Below, piece by piece: positions 1 through 7,995 of a stretch of 46,103 nt of DNA. The stretch's first letter is position 1, and each line of letters starts with the position of its first letter. Position numbers and translations under genes: made by a program. The stretch covers positions 1 through 46,103 of the forward strand of contig JADKBL010000038.1 of NCBI GenBank assembly GCA_016718875.1, read 5' to 3'. This stretch comes from Bacteroidota bacterium. Lineage in GTDB: Bacteria; Bacteroidota; Bacteroidia; Bacteroidales; VadinHA17. The notes below the pieces were generated by a model that did not search any database, had not been told where the DNA came from, and worked only from the letters and a program-made list of their open reading frames with translations.

Positions 1-47
1 GGGGGGATTATGGAGGAGCATGAGCGGAGGTAGGTTGTTGTGGGGGT

Positions 48-102
48 ATGGTTGAATGGTTGAATTGCTAAATTGCTAAATGGTTAAATGGTTAAATGGT
101 TG
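48..102. repeat. Degenerate short tandem repeat
   Basis: A run of near-identical heptamers of the type ATGGTTA / ATTGCTA fills this stretch directly before a palindromic repeat. Such AT-rich heptad runs are common between genes in Bacteroidota. No coding potential is seen. Confidence 0.6.
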
Positions 103-182
103 TCTGAACTATGAGTGATATGATTATTAGGGTAGACATGAAATCATAGTCCTCACATCAATCAGTAAAATCATAGTTCAGA
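103..182. repeat. Palindromic intergenic repeat element
   Basis: Perfect 12-bp arms TCTGAACTATGA (103-114) and TCATAGTTCAGA (171-182) enclose about 56 bp that also contains complementary ATGATT/AATCAT words, so the whole unit can fold into one long imperfect hairpin. The form resembles the dispersed palindromic repeats I know from Sphingobacteria and Chitinophaga relatives, though only one copy is in this window. The rest of 183-346 shows no gene. Confidence 0.6.
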
Positions 183-346
183 TAATATGCATGCACCCAA
201 CAATCAAAAAAACTTACTCCCATTGGGCAAGCTTGAAGGCGTATCGTGGATATAGAGAGATTTGAACTACCCCTCAGAATGATTATCCATCAATACTTTC
301 AGCTTAGAGCTGTTAGGAGTACATCTTGTCAATTACACATTATTAC

Positions 347-1285
347 TTATACTATTCTTTGAAACCGCTCCGCTATCAATGCTTTATAGCTTCCCTTGAG
401 TTCATCATTCAAAAAACTAATTTCAATAAAATCAAACCATTTGGGTTTGGCGTTTTCCATTTTTTTGAAAATGTTAATTTGTTGTTTTTCTTCAAGCTTC
501 AACGAATTGAATGCAGCAGTGAAATCACTTCGTTTGATTTTCTTTTTCTTTCCATTCAGCGTCAGTGCCAGTTCTTCGTTGTCGGCGGGGTTTACCAAAG
601 CAGTTGCTATCAGATCATAAGCCGGTGAGAGTAAGGGTCCTGTTTGAGGTTGATGGATTAAGGAGAAATTCTTAAGGTGCATATCGGCATTGCCTGTCAG
701 GAAGGAGAATAATACGATCTCAAAAAAATTAACAACATCCAATCCCGGATTTACAGAAAACTTTGTTAAAACTTTTGCTATTTGCTCGTAAGAACCCTGG
801 TACTTGTCTTCGCTCAATCGTTCTGTCAACTGACACATATCTTCCATGTGCAGTTTTGTCTTTCTTATACGATCCACCCGCCCGGTTATGTATGCCAGGT
901 TTCCTGATGCGAGGCGAATTAAACTATGCGGAACAACTGCAATTTTGGTAATGGTAGCCAGATGCATGGTCAAATCTTCCACCTCGGGCAAATGCATGTA
1001 ATGTGCCGTCGGTGGCTTTAAAATATATCCACCCCACATGCCTACTATGGTGAATCGTTTTACATGATCCGGTTGCTTGTCCAAAGCAAGATGCAAAGAT
1101 AGCTTTGGTTGAACTCCTGTAACAGTTGTTTGGCTTTGGATTACTTCCTTTGCCAATTCCTCCATCTTGTCTTCACTGTATGGTAGTAAGGGAGCTATTG
1201 GCACGCCAAACATTTTCTTGCTGCAGGCAGGATGAAAGTCATATTCATCTTTATTCAACTTTTGATAGCAATACAGACATCTCAT
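347..1285 (-). CDS. hipT: HipT-like serine/threonine kinase toxin (HipA C-terminal domain)
   Basis: A 312-aa HipA-family kinase lacking the N-terminal subdomain, which is encoded separately by the next gene upstream. Visible motifs are the loop TVTGVQPKLS (residues 54-63), the ATP-contacting YILKP (K90), the catalytic GNADMHLKNFS (D201, N206) and the metal-binding AYDLI (D224). The N-terminus CLYCY...HPACSK looks like a small zinc knuckle typical of Bacteroidota homologues. Characterised HipT phosphorylates tryptophanyl-tRNA synthetase; whether this one does is inferred. It overlaps hipS by 4 bp, so the two are probably translationally coupled. It lies in the left flank, outside the island. 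Confidence 0.88.
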   Translation of the reverse strand: MRCLYCYQKLNKDEYDFHPACSKKMFGVPIAPLLPYSEDKMEELAKEVIQSQTTVTGVQPKLSLHLALDKQPDHVKRFTIVGMWGGYILKPPTAHYMHLPEVEDLTMHLATITKIAVVPHSLIRLASGNLAYITGRVDRIRKTKLHMEDMCQLTERLSEDKYQGSYEQIAKVLTKFSVNPGLDVVNFFEIVLFSFLTGNADMHLKNFSLIHQPQTGPLLSPAYDLIATALVNPADNEELALTLNGKKKKIKRSDFTAAFNSLKLEEKQQINIFKKMENAKPKWFDFIEISFLNDELKGSYKALIAERFQRIV

Positions 1286-1632
1286 ACAATCGAAGAATTA
1301 GGAATTTCGAAATCTTCCGGCAAAGGCAACACGCTAACCGCTCCTATACAATCTTTACAACATGCTAACAGCAACCCCATCCGGTCGCGGGTATTTAGTT
1401 TCCAGTTTTTTTGGGCTATATCCAACAACCAGCCTTCGGGTATGAGCCCATCAAAAAAGGGAAACAATACCTTACTATGATAAGCTTCGGTCCGCAAAGG
1501 CATGATAAGACTTATAGCTATGCCATTGCGAGCCTGCAGGTATCCGTTATCATACAAGAAGTGATAGCCATGCTCATCCTGCGTTAACCAACCTGCAGTG
1601 GTATCAAACATTTTTATTTCCGCTTTCCTCAT
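1282..1632 (-). CDS. hipS: HipS-like protein (HipA N-terminal subdomain 1)
   Basis: A 116-aa protein matching the small N-terminal subdomain found at the start of full-length HipA: the GWLTQDEHGYHFLYDNGYL and LFPFFDGLIPEGWLL segments are characteristic. In HipBST systems this separate subunit acts as the antitoxin that blocks HipT. Gene order B-S-T, the 29-bp gap after hipB and the 4-bp overlap with hipT fit the tripartite arrangement. The start may be the first Met or Met8 (MFDTTAGWL). Confidence 0.85.
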   Translation of the reverse strand: MRKAEIKMFDTTAGWLTQDEHGYHFLYDNGYLQARNGIAISLIMPLRTEAYHSKVLFPFFDGLIPEGWLLDIAQKNWKLNTRDRMGLLLACCKDCIGAVSVLPLPEDFEIPNSSIV

Positions 1633-1661
1633 TGGATCTCAATTGCTTAATTGCCGGTTAA

Positions 1662-1907
1662 TCATTTGGGAGCATTTGATTTCACAGGACCAACTTCATA
1701 GCCAAATAATCTTAATACCTGGTTTACCTTGTCTAATCGCAGGGTTTCCTTTCCCTGTTCCATTTCACGCATGAAACGAAGCCCCACACCGGCCTTTTCA
1801 GCAAGTTCAGGTTGGGTAAGACTTGCAGCATTTCGCTTTTCCTTTACAAAGAACTTAAATTCATTTTTATACCTTTTCGGGTATAAAAATAATACAATTT
1901 TACTAAA
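1662..1907 (-). CDS. hipB: HipB-like XRE transcriptional regulator without a normal start codon
   Basis: The open frame encodes a compact helix-turn-helix protein of the y4mF/HipB type: FFVKEKRNAASLTQPELAE, GVGLRFMREMEQGKETLRLD and VNQVLRLFGYEVGPVK. It is too short and start-less for a simple ORF caller. The frame is open from 1907 but has no ATG, GTG or TTG before the HTH core. The only nearby ATG (1862-1864) is out of frame and meets a stop after six codons. Homologues usually begin MNE(F/L)KFF, so a small deletion at a repeated ATGA may have removed the start. The real start is therefore uncertain (expected near 1862-1870). It should repress its own operon through the operators just upstream. 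Confidence 0.72.
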   Translation of the reverse strand, partial: FSKIVLFLYPKRYKNEFKFFVKEKRNAASLTQPELAEKAGVGLRFMREMEQGKETLRLDKVNQVLRLFGYEVGPVKSNAPK

Positions 1908-1967
1908 TTATACCATATAGGGTATAGTTCACTATAAGGAATGCGAGAATACACCCCTTCGGGTATA
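1868..1967. promoter_or_regulatory. Three phased HipB-type operators
   Basis: Three copies of TATACC-N6-GGTATA lie at 1868-1885, 1909-1926 and 1950-1967 (the last has TACACC in its left arm). Their starts are exactly 41 bp apart, about four helical turns, so bound dimers would sit on one face of the DNA. The 18-bp size equals that of E. coli HipB sites (TATCC-N8-GGATA). The first copy abuts the hipB coding region. Confidence 0.75.
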
Positions 1968-2124
1968 CTATCAGGCGAAAGATGCTAGATCACCTTAGGT
2001 TACAATAATAGGGAGAATGGTTTCCTCCTCTTAGCAGATTCATTGACCTTTCATGCTGTCATAAATACTCTTATAAACTTTTGAGACCAGGCAATAAGAT
2101 TTGTAAATTTCCTGAACAAATTAT

Positions 2125-2171
2125 GTCTAAAAGAAAACCCGCCTTTTTCTGCAAAGCAGAAAAAACGGGTT
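2125..2171 (-). terminator. Orphaned ssrA terminator left of the island
   Basis: Hairpin with outer stem AACCCG/CGGGTT (2136-2141 with 2166-2171) and inner stem TTTTTCTGC/GCAGAAAAA (2144-2152 with 2156-2164) around an AAA loop. On the minus strand it is followed by TTTTCTTTT. It abuts the attachment repeat, so before integration it would have directly followed the ssrA 3' end now 42 kb away. That origin is inferred. Confidence 0.7.
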
Positions 2172-2184
2172 GTGGAGCTGGAGG
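2169..2184. other. attL core: 16-bp copy of the ssrA 3' end
   Basis: GTTGTGGAGCTGGAGG is identical to 44074-44089, the 3' end of the tmRNA gene. After it the similarity to ssrA drops off, as expected for the partial att site left at the distal end of an integrated element. Confidence 0.75.
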
Positions 2185-2243
2185 AAACGAACCTTTTCCT
2201 GAAACCTTTATCTGGCAATTGTTTCAAAATATTATATTGATTA

Positions 2244-2262
2244 GGTAACCGAATGGGTAACC
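2244..2262. promoter_or_regulatory. Candidate integrase arm-type sites, left end
   Basis: Two GGTAACC heptamers (2244-2250 and 2256-2262) stand 12 bp apart, 60-78 bp inside the attL core. The same heptamer recurs at the right end. In tyrosine-recombinase elements such short motifs bind the integrase N-terminal domain; here the role is inferred from position and recurrence. Confidence 0.45.
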
Positions 2263-2379
2263 AAAGCTTTCAACTTAATGGATTTTCTATTGAATTTTGA
2301 AATGACTCATTACCTTCATCAGGATTTTAAATGGGGGCGATGTTACTCTCTCATAATCCAATTGAGCTATGACATTACC

Positions 2380-3093
2380 TTAATTATTTACAGCAGTAAA
2401 AGAACTTTTCAGTATCCTATGCACTTGTCCTACCCTCCACATCTTTCCCTTAGCAGTTCTAAATCCCTCAGAATTTAATCGGAAACAAATTTCTGATAGG
2501 GTTAGGCCATTTGTGCGTAGACAATCAATGTAATTCTTTGCCCTGGTAAGGTTGGGATTAGTCGATACTCGTTCCTTAATCGCCAAATTAGCCAACACCC
2601 TGGCTTCATCTGACCATGTAGATTGATTTGTCCTTACCCATCCCCTACGTTTCAACTCAGCCAGACCTTGCTTGGTCCGTTCGCTGATCCGCTCACGTTC
2701 AAACTGTGCATAAGATGCCATTATTCCAATAGTAAGTGTGTTTGCATCAGGCATGTCGCAACAAATGAAGTTCACACCGCTATCACGCAGGGCAAACAGA
2801 AAGCCTGCATTTCGTGTTAACCTATCCAGCTTGGCAACCAGAAGTGTTGCATCATTTTCTACAGTAAACTTGATGGCCGCCTCGAGTTGATGTCGCTTTT
2901 TAGCATTCTTGTACTTAGCTGTTTCAATCTCCTGGTACCTCGCAAGGATAATACCTCTTTGAGCTGTAACGAAGTTGTTAACGGTAAACTCTTGGGAACC
3001 GATTCCCAATGGATCCTTTATCACTATTCCATCTTTGCCTTTCTTCTCTTTTGATAACCTATAATAGGCTACGTACCTGGGTTGTACTTCCAT
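2380..3093 (-). CDS. Serine recombinase (resolvase/invertase family)
   Basis: A 237-aa protein with the N-terminal resolvase fold: VAYYRLSKE contains the nucleophile Ser14, followed by LLVAKLDRLTRN and IMASYAQFERERISERT, which are the conserved arginine-bearing and dimer-helix segments. A recombinase/HTH region follows (LTRAKNYIDCLRTNGLTLSEICFRLN, with EGFRTAKGKMWRVGQVHRIL). An insertion after the YxRxS motif (EKKGKDGIVIKDPLG) is usual in Bacteroidota members. It lies 2 bp downstream of a ribbon-helix-helix gene and close to the left island end. It may invert or resolve DNA rather than drive integration, since the right end has its own tyrosine integrase. Confidence 0.88.
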   Translation of the reverse strand: MEVQPRYVAYYRLSKEKKGKDGIVIKDPLGIGSQEFTVNNFVTAQRGIILARYQEIETAKYKNAKKRHQLEAAIKFTVENDATLLVAKLDRLTRNAGFLFALRDSGVNFICCDMPDANTLTIGIMASYAQFERERISERTKQGLAELKRRGWVRTNQSTWSDEARVLANLAIKERVSTNPNLTRAKNYIDCLRTNGLTLSEICFRLNSEGFRTAKGKMWRVGQVHRILKSSFTAVNN

Positions 3094-3095
3094 AT

Positions 3096-3239
3096 TTACT
3101 TTTTGAGTTTTGACTGATCGACAATTCTTTGAAGTTGTATTCTCACATAATCACTTAACTTCCTCTGATCTGAAGTGGCTAATTTTTGAAGAGCCTTTTT
3201 CAGGTCACTTGATATTCGAATAGCTATGATTGTTTCCAT
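3096..3239 (-). CDS. Small ribbon-helix-helix (CopG/Arc-like) protein
   Basis: A 47-aa ORF starting METIIAIRISSDLKKALQ and ending DQSKLKK. The pattern IAIRISSDLKKALQKLA followed by KLSDYVRIQLQRIV fits a short beta strand plus two helices, as in Arc/CopG DNA-binding proteins. It ends 2 bp before the serine recombinase start, so the two form an operon and this protein probably regulates it. The start codon is only 2 bp from the target duplication of an IS21 insertion, so its original promoter region now lies beyond 5877. Confidence 0.7.
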   Translation of the reverse strand: METIIAIRISSDLKKALQKLATSDQRKLSDYVRIQLQRIVDQSKLKK

Positions 3240-3247
3240 TACTTTAT

Positions 3248-3343
3248 TGGAAAATCCGCAGATACTGACCACCTAAATCCGCGGCAAGCTGACCAGGCAA
3301 ATTCGCGGCAAACTGACCACCCTAATCCGCTGCAAATTGACCA
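3248..3343. repeat. IS21 left end with four iterated transposase sites
   Basis: TGACCA occurs at 3266, 3290, 3314 and 3338, exactly 24 bp apart, within a repeated module of the form (A/T)AATCCGCGGCAA-N-TGACCA. Multiple terminal repeats are the expected IstA-binding sites of this family. Confidence 0.8.
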
Positions 3344-3376
3344 CCCCTTAAGCTGCATAAAAGAAAGGTTGTTTTA

Positions 3377-4837
3377 ATGGTTTCAAATGTTGGAGCTTGG
3401 GTACCAAACCCACACCAGCAGATGGCTAATAAAACAATTGTAATGACCAAGATAAGACAGATCCTACGATTATTTACTCAAGGCAAGAGTAAAGTACAAA
3501 TCAGTGAACAGACGGGAGCATCACGCAACACAGTTAAAAAATACATTCGCAGGTTTATCAGCGAGAAGATCACTTATGATCTTGTCAGCGGTATGTCTGA
3601 TACAGAACTGGAAGTGCTGTTTGGTTCAGTAGAACCGGTGAGTAAGGACGAGCGGCATGAACTCCTCCAGCAAATGCTTCCTGACCTGGAGAAACGGTTT
3701 AAGAAAAGGGGCGTAACGATCAGGATGTTATGGCGACAGTATATTGAGTCGCACCCGGGAGGATATCAGCATACGAGCTTCCACAAATACTTCACCGAAT
3801 ATACCGGACGCGCTAAGCCGGTGATGCACATCGAGCATAAAGCCGGTGATAAGATGTACATAGATTTTGCCGGAGAGAGACTAAGCATAACCGATCAGGA
3901 TACCGGCGAGGTACAGGATGTAGAAGTATTTGTTGCCATACTGGGTTGTAGCCAGTTAACATATGTAGAAGCAGTGGCCACTCAACGCAGACAAGATTTT
4001 ATCGGAGCCTGTGAAAATGCACTACGGTATTTTGGTGGCGTACCGGCAGCTATTGTTCCCGACAATCTTAAATCAGCCGTTACCAAAAGCAGTAAATATG
4101 AGCCGACCATCAATGAGTTGTTTGCTGACTTTGCTGAACACTATGGTACTTCGATACTTCCTGCAAGAGTTTACCGGCCAAAAGATAAATCATTGGTGGA
4201 AGGGATGGTTAAAATTGTTTACTCGCGTATTTATGCACTCATTAGCACACATACCTATTTTACGCTGGAATCGATCAACCATGCTATCGGTGAAGCTTTG
4301 GAGTTGTTAAACAACGCATTGTTGCAGGGACGTGATTACAGCAGGCGCATGCACTTTGAGGAAGTGGAGAAAGAAACCCTGCAACCCTTACCGGTTTTTC
4401 GTTACCAGTTTAAGCAACAACACATTGTAACGGTCATGAAGAATGGCCATGTCTGTCTTGCTGCTGATAAGCATTATTACAGTGTACCGTATCGCTTTAT
4501 TGGCAAGAAAGTAAAAATACTTTTCACTCCTGAACGAATTGACATCTATTATAAATATGAACAGATCGCCACACATCTTCGGCAAGGTCGCAAGTATCAA
4601 TACACCACTATCACAGAACACCTGGCATCGGCGCACCGATTTTTAAGTGAATGGACACCGGAAAAATTTGTGGAGCAGGCAAAGGCTATTGATGAAGAAG
4701 TGGCCAGGTATATTCTGCTGGTAATAGAAAACAAACAACATCCTGAACAAGCTTATAGATCCTGTTCAGGAATCCTGAGCCTGGCACGCAAAGTCGGTAA
4801 TGAACGGCTCACCAGGGCTTGCCGCAGGGCAAAATGA
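3377..4837 (+). CDS. istA: IS21 transposase IstA (3' frameshifted)
   Basis: A 486-aa DDE transposase. An N-terminal HTH (KIRQILRLFTQGKSKVQIS, SRNTVKKYIRRF) is followed by an integrase core with KMYIDFAGERL (first Asp), PDNLKSAV (second Asp) and RPKDKSLVEGMVK (Glu). A later start at 3422 (MANKTIVMTK) fits the family better than 3377. The frame stops at TGA within GCAAAATGAT. Skipping one A restores DYGVYNYPIIVQIL and continues without a stop to 4973 (ending RGSDYYQ), the normal IstA C-terminus. The last ~44 residues are thus lost by a one-base insertion, a sequencing error, or less likely recoding. Confidence 0.9.
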   Translation: MVSNVGAWVPNPHQQMANKTIVMTKIRQILRLFTQGKSKVQISEQTGASRNTVKKYIRRFISEKITYDLVSGMSDTELEVLFGSVEPVSKDERHELLQQMLPDLEKRFKKRGVTIRMLWRQYIESHPGGYQHTSFHKYFTEYTGRAKPVMHIEHKAGDKMYIDFAGERLSITDQDTGEVQDVEVFVAILGCSQLTYVEAVATQRRQDFIGACENALRYFGGVPAAIVPDNLKSAVTKSSKYEPTINELFADFAEHYGTSILPARVYRPKDKSLVEGMVKIVYSRIYALISTHTYFTLESINHAIGEALELLNNALLQGRDYSRRMHFEEVEKETLQPLPVFRYQFKQQHIVTVMKNGHVCLAADKHYYSVPYRFIGKKVKILFTPERIDIYYKYEQIATHLRQGRKYQYTTITEHLASAHRFLSEWTPEKFVEQAKAIDEEVARYILLVIENKQHPEQAYRSCSGILSLARKVGNERLTRACRRAK

Positions 4838-5010
4838 TTACGGAGTATATAATTATCCGATCATCGTGCAAATACTGGAAAGAAGGCTCGATGAATTAAG
4901 CGTAGAGGAGCAAGTGGATGCAATGTCGATGCCACAGCATCAGAACATAAGGGGCAGCGATTACTACCAATAGCAATCATTTTTTTATTCAATCATAAAA
5001 ACCAAATTAC

Positions 5011-5760
5011 ATGAACACTGACACACTTGACAAAATGAAACAAATGCATTTACTTGGAATGCATCGTGCCTTTAGCACCAGCCTGCAGACAGAACGAAAT
5101 GAACAGTTAACTGCCGATGAGATGACAGCAATGTTGGTAGACAGTGAATGGGATGACCGTCACAACCGTTCCATTGAACGGACTACTAAGAATGCACGCT
5201 TCCGGTATAAAGCCACTATTGAGCAACTGGATTACCGCAGTCAAAGAGGGTTAGATAAAAATCATATTCAGCGCCTTGCCGATGGTAAGTACATCACACA
5301 AAATGAAAATATCCTGATCACAGGACCAACAGGAACGGGTAAAAGTTTTTTGGCATCCGCACTTGGACATCAAGCCTGTGGCCAGAGATTTAAGGTGTTG
5401 TATGCTAATGCAACACGGCTATTTGCGCAACTTAAAATGGCTAAAGCGGATGGTTCGGCCATCAGGGAGTTCGCCAAAATAGAAAAGCAGGATTTGTTCA
5501 TACTTGATGATTTTGGAATACAGCCCTTTGACCAGGCAAGCAGAACTTCATTGCTTGAGATTTTAGAAGACCGCCATGGTAAACGTTCCATCATCATCAC
5601 TTCACAGCTTCCGGTAAAACAATGGTATGAAGTGATCGGAGAAAAAACGGTGGCAGATGCTATACTTGACAGGATCCTGCATCATGCACAACGAATAGAG
5701 CTCAAAGGAGAATCCTTGAGAAAAAACCAACATAAAAAATCAGAAGACAACAACGAATAA
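5011..5760 (+). CDS. istB: IS21 helper ATPase IstB
   Basis: A 249-aa DnaC-like AAA+ ATPase with Walker A GPTGTGKS (about residues 108-115), Walker B DLFILDDFG and the usual N-terminal LHLLGMHRAF-like helix region. It binds target DNA and stimulates the IstA strand-transfer complex. The frame is intact and it starts 37 bp after the true istA end. Confidence 0.93.
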   Translation: MNTDTLDKMKQMHLLGMHRAFSTSLQTERNEQLTADEMTAMLVDSEWDDRHNRSIERTTKNARFRYKATIEQLDYRSQRGLDKNHIQRLADGKYITQNENILITGPTGTGKSFLASALGHQACGQRFKVLYANATRLFAQLKMAKADGSAIREFAKIEKQDLFILDDFGIQPFDQASRTSLLEILEDRHGKRSIIITSQLPVKQWYEVIGEKTVADAILDRILHHAQRIELKGESLRKNQHKKSEDNNE

Positions 5761-5822
5761 AAAGTTATTTTTAACATTCTGAAACAACCTTTTTAATGTA
5801 ACTAATGCAACTTAACTTAGGG

Positions 5823-5870
5823 TGGTCAGTTTGCCGCGAATTTGGGTGGTCAACATCCGCGAATTATCCA
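5823..5870. repeat. IS21 right end with two iterated transposase sites
   Basis: Two TGGTCA words (5823-5828 and 5847-5852), 24 bp apart, are the inverse of the left-end TGACCA series. The terminal TGGA read inward ends at 5870 next to the CTTTAT duplication. Confidence 0.78.
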
Positions 5871-5892
5871 CTTTATGAATTTACAATAAAAA

Positions 5893-5924
5893 TACAATGT
5901 TCTACAATGTAATACAAATATTGT
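5893..5924. promoter_or_regulatory. Displaced operator-like repeats of the RHH/recombinase operon
   Basis: TACAATGT repeats at 5893 and 5903, exactly 10 bp apart, followed by the near-palindrome ACAA-ATA-TTGT (5914-5924). Before the IS21 insertion this cluster would have lain about 20 bp upstream of the RHH start codon. That is the usual place for an autoregulatory RHH operator. The function is inferred. Confidence 0.4.
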
Positions 5925-6062
5925 GATGTATTTATTGATGATGAAGGATTGGATCTTTAACGATTTTAAATTAGAGCTGTAAATATTTTGTTATACTTTT
6001 TTGCATACAATGCAATTATAAACACCCATAATTGTATCGCAATTTATTTATTCACCCAATCA

Positions 6063-6323
6063 ATGAGTGATCAACTCCAACACTCCTTCCTCTTCGACAC
6101 TGCTCGAACAAAAGCCAAAAACTTCGCAGCAATGTTCACAGGTATATCATTCTCCGTCGTCGAAACAGATGAGAACACATATATCATCGCAACAGGTAAA
6201 ACGTACGAAAACAGAGCCCGCCTCAAAATACATGGATTCACCTGGAATGGTAAGACATGGGCTCGACTCATAAAAATGTGCGACGTAAATACAATAAAGC
6301 CCAATTACTACTGGCTCCAATAA
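6063..6323 (+). CDS. Small protein of unknown function
   Basis: An 86-aa protein starting MSDQLQHSFLF. The frame is open further upstream, but Met at 6063 follows an inverted repeat (CAATTAT/ATAATTG, 6013-6034) and gives a soluble, well-formed protein. The C-terminal half, ENRARLKIHGFTWNGKTWAR, resembles short LK..GF.W.GK.W modules in phage and plasmid proteins, but I cannot assign a function. 5761-6062 holds the IS21 tail, the displaced operator-like repeats and this leader, with no other gene. Confidence 0.5.
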   Translation: MSDQLQHSFLFDTARTKAKNFAAMFTGISFSVVETDENTYIIATGKTYENRARLKIHGFTWNGKTWARLIKMCDVNTIKPNYYWLQ

Positions 6324-6476
6324 TATTTCCCAAATCCGGGAAATTCACCCATCCAATCGTACAGCTCCTCCCAAAATAATCACTCACATCGCCTGAAAAT
6401 GCACCGTTTTTGAGCAAAAAGCGCAGGAATAGCCCGAAAAATGACATTTCACCATGTTTTACATAAAATCACATAT

Positions 6477-6851
6477 TCACAAATTCGCATCGTCCTCAGC
6501 ACGCTTCGCCATCATCTCCTCATACTCGTCTGGATGCATCCATAAGGAAACTTGGACTTCAACAAATCCGAGTTGTCTCAACATGTGTCGCCTATATCCT
6601 TCTTTAATGACACGAGGTTGGTGTTTCAATCTATGGCGCCATTGTTCAACAGTTGTGTGTTTGAGACAACGATTGCGAATCAGATCCAGGTCATAGATTC
6701 CTTTCTGTAAAGCATCATCAACACCCAGTGCACCCTTCGCAATGATCATTCGTTTGCCGAACATCACATATTCAACAGAACCGTCTGAATGAATAGTCTT
6801 TCTAATCTTAGCACTTTTTCCAACACTATCCTTGCTTTTGTTGACAGACAT
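6477..6851 (-). CDS. Hypothetical protein, basic/charged
   Basis: A 124-aa protein, not recognised. It begins with a lysine-rich tail (MSVNKSKDSVGKSAKIRK). A predicted short sheet follows (TIHSDGSVEYVMFGKRMII). A basic helical middle (KHTTVEQWRHRLKHQPRVIKEGYRRH) and an acidic C-terminus complete it. No membrane segment or Cys cluster is seen. It is isolated, with convergent or empty neighbours on both sides. Confidence 0.5.
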   Translation of the reverse strand: MSVNKSKDSVGKSAKIRKTIHSDGSVEYVMFGKRMIIAKGALGVDDALQKGIYDLDLIRNRCLKHTTVEQWRHRLKHQPRVIKEGYRRHMLRQLGFVEVQVSLWMHPDEYEEMMAKRAEDDANL

Positions 6852-7995
6852 AGAAAAGATTTTGATTAAGTAACAAAGTTCAGTAGATTTTAATTAAGCC
6901 ATCAATTAATTATCTACATCAGAGGCCGGATATTAACAAGAGTCTGGAATCTGCAATGTTGAACCAGGAAATTTATCCGAATACCTTTCTCGTCCCATCA
7001 TCATTTTCTTAATTCACCGAATTACTTGATTTCTCGTTCGTACCACGACCGATGTAGGTTTGAAAAATTGAATTTTGGGAGATTATATGTTATAAATGCT
7101 GATGAGCTGCATTTTAGTAGGGTATAAATAGCAAATGAAAAAGCATGCTTTGGAAATCCTGAATCGAAAATTCAGCTATACAGTTTACCTTTTTAAAGGA
7201 CCGGGGGTACATTTACCTATAACCATTGTTGACACACAACCGTTTTAAAAAAATTTTATTTTTTTTTAGTATTAAGATTGAATATTCAGAACCTTTATCC
7301 AGAGTTCTGGGTCGCTATATAAATGACGGGACAACACATTGCGGGAGAATTGATTTCAGATCCTTGACAATTTTGGTCCGTTGTTTCATTTCTATTTTTC
7401 TTTTTGTTTTGATTCCGTGCCACATTCACTTCCCGTAGGATTTCGAAGTCTTCTTTCTGGAGTTTTCTACAATAGGCATTCAGATTAGTCACACAATGTC
7501 CTTTTCCTTTCCGTTAACGCTCTTTTCTCGGCTTCCAGTGCCTGTGCCATTGTCGGATCCTTTCCATCTCTCAGAGCTCTTGCTAATGCCTTGGAGGAGT
7601 TGTCCGCGTCTTCCAGTGAGAATGGTTTTTTTCAGATTCTTGATGAAATCCAAGCTTCATATTATACCAATGGAGCATTCTATTTGAATATTCGTTGCTT
7701 ACTTAGCGTTTTATCAACGCGATTTACCGACATCTTGAACACCTTCTGCGGTTTTCATGAATAAAAATACCTGGTGTTTAATTCCCTTACTCCTTTTCAT
7801 TGTACGAGGATTCCTTTATACTCTGTGAACTTCTACCCGATGGTTAGAAAAATAAATGGGAAAAAAGGGTTCAAATTGAAGTTAAATTGCGTCCCACCTC
7901 AATTAGCCATTGGCAATTATAGATTTTGCACAATCCCGAATGATCGATCATTCATTGCAATCTCTTATTAGTGAAAGTCTTATGACTACATATCA
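6852..7995. other. 1.1-kb region without a supportable gene
   Basis: No convincing gene is seen. The best candidates are two overlapping minus-strand frames: 7295-7492 (65 aa, GTG start) and an ATG-less frame just upstream at about 7492-7640. The latter reads SSKALARALRDGKDPTMAQ, then ALEAEKRALTERKRTLCD, a coiled-coil-like segment. They could be remnants of a decayed gene. The rest is AT-rich and stop-dense in all frames. Confidence 0.4.

Larger units (their letters stand above)
3248..5870 (+). mobile_element. IS21-family insertion sequence
   Basis: A 2623-bp element with istA and istB. The ends align as inverted repeats: TGGAAAATCCGCAGATACTG on the left and TGGATAATTCGCGGATGTTG read inward from the right. 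It is flanked by a 6-bp target duplication CTTTAT (3242-3247 and 5871-5876). IS21 elements move by a DDE transposase and an AAA+ helper. The istA frame is interrupted near its end, so transposition may be impaired. The insertion falls directly upstream of the RHH/recombinase operon. Confidence 0.9.
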
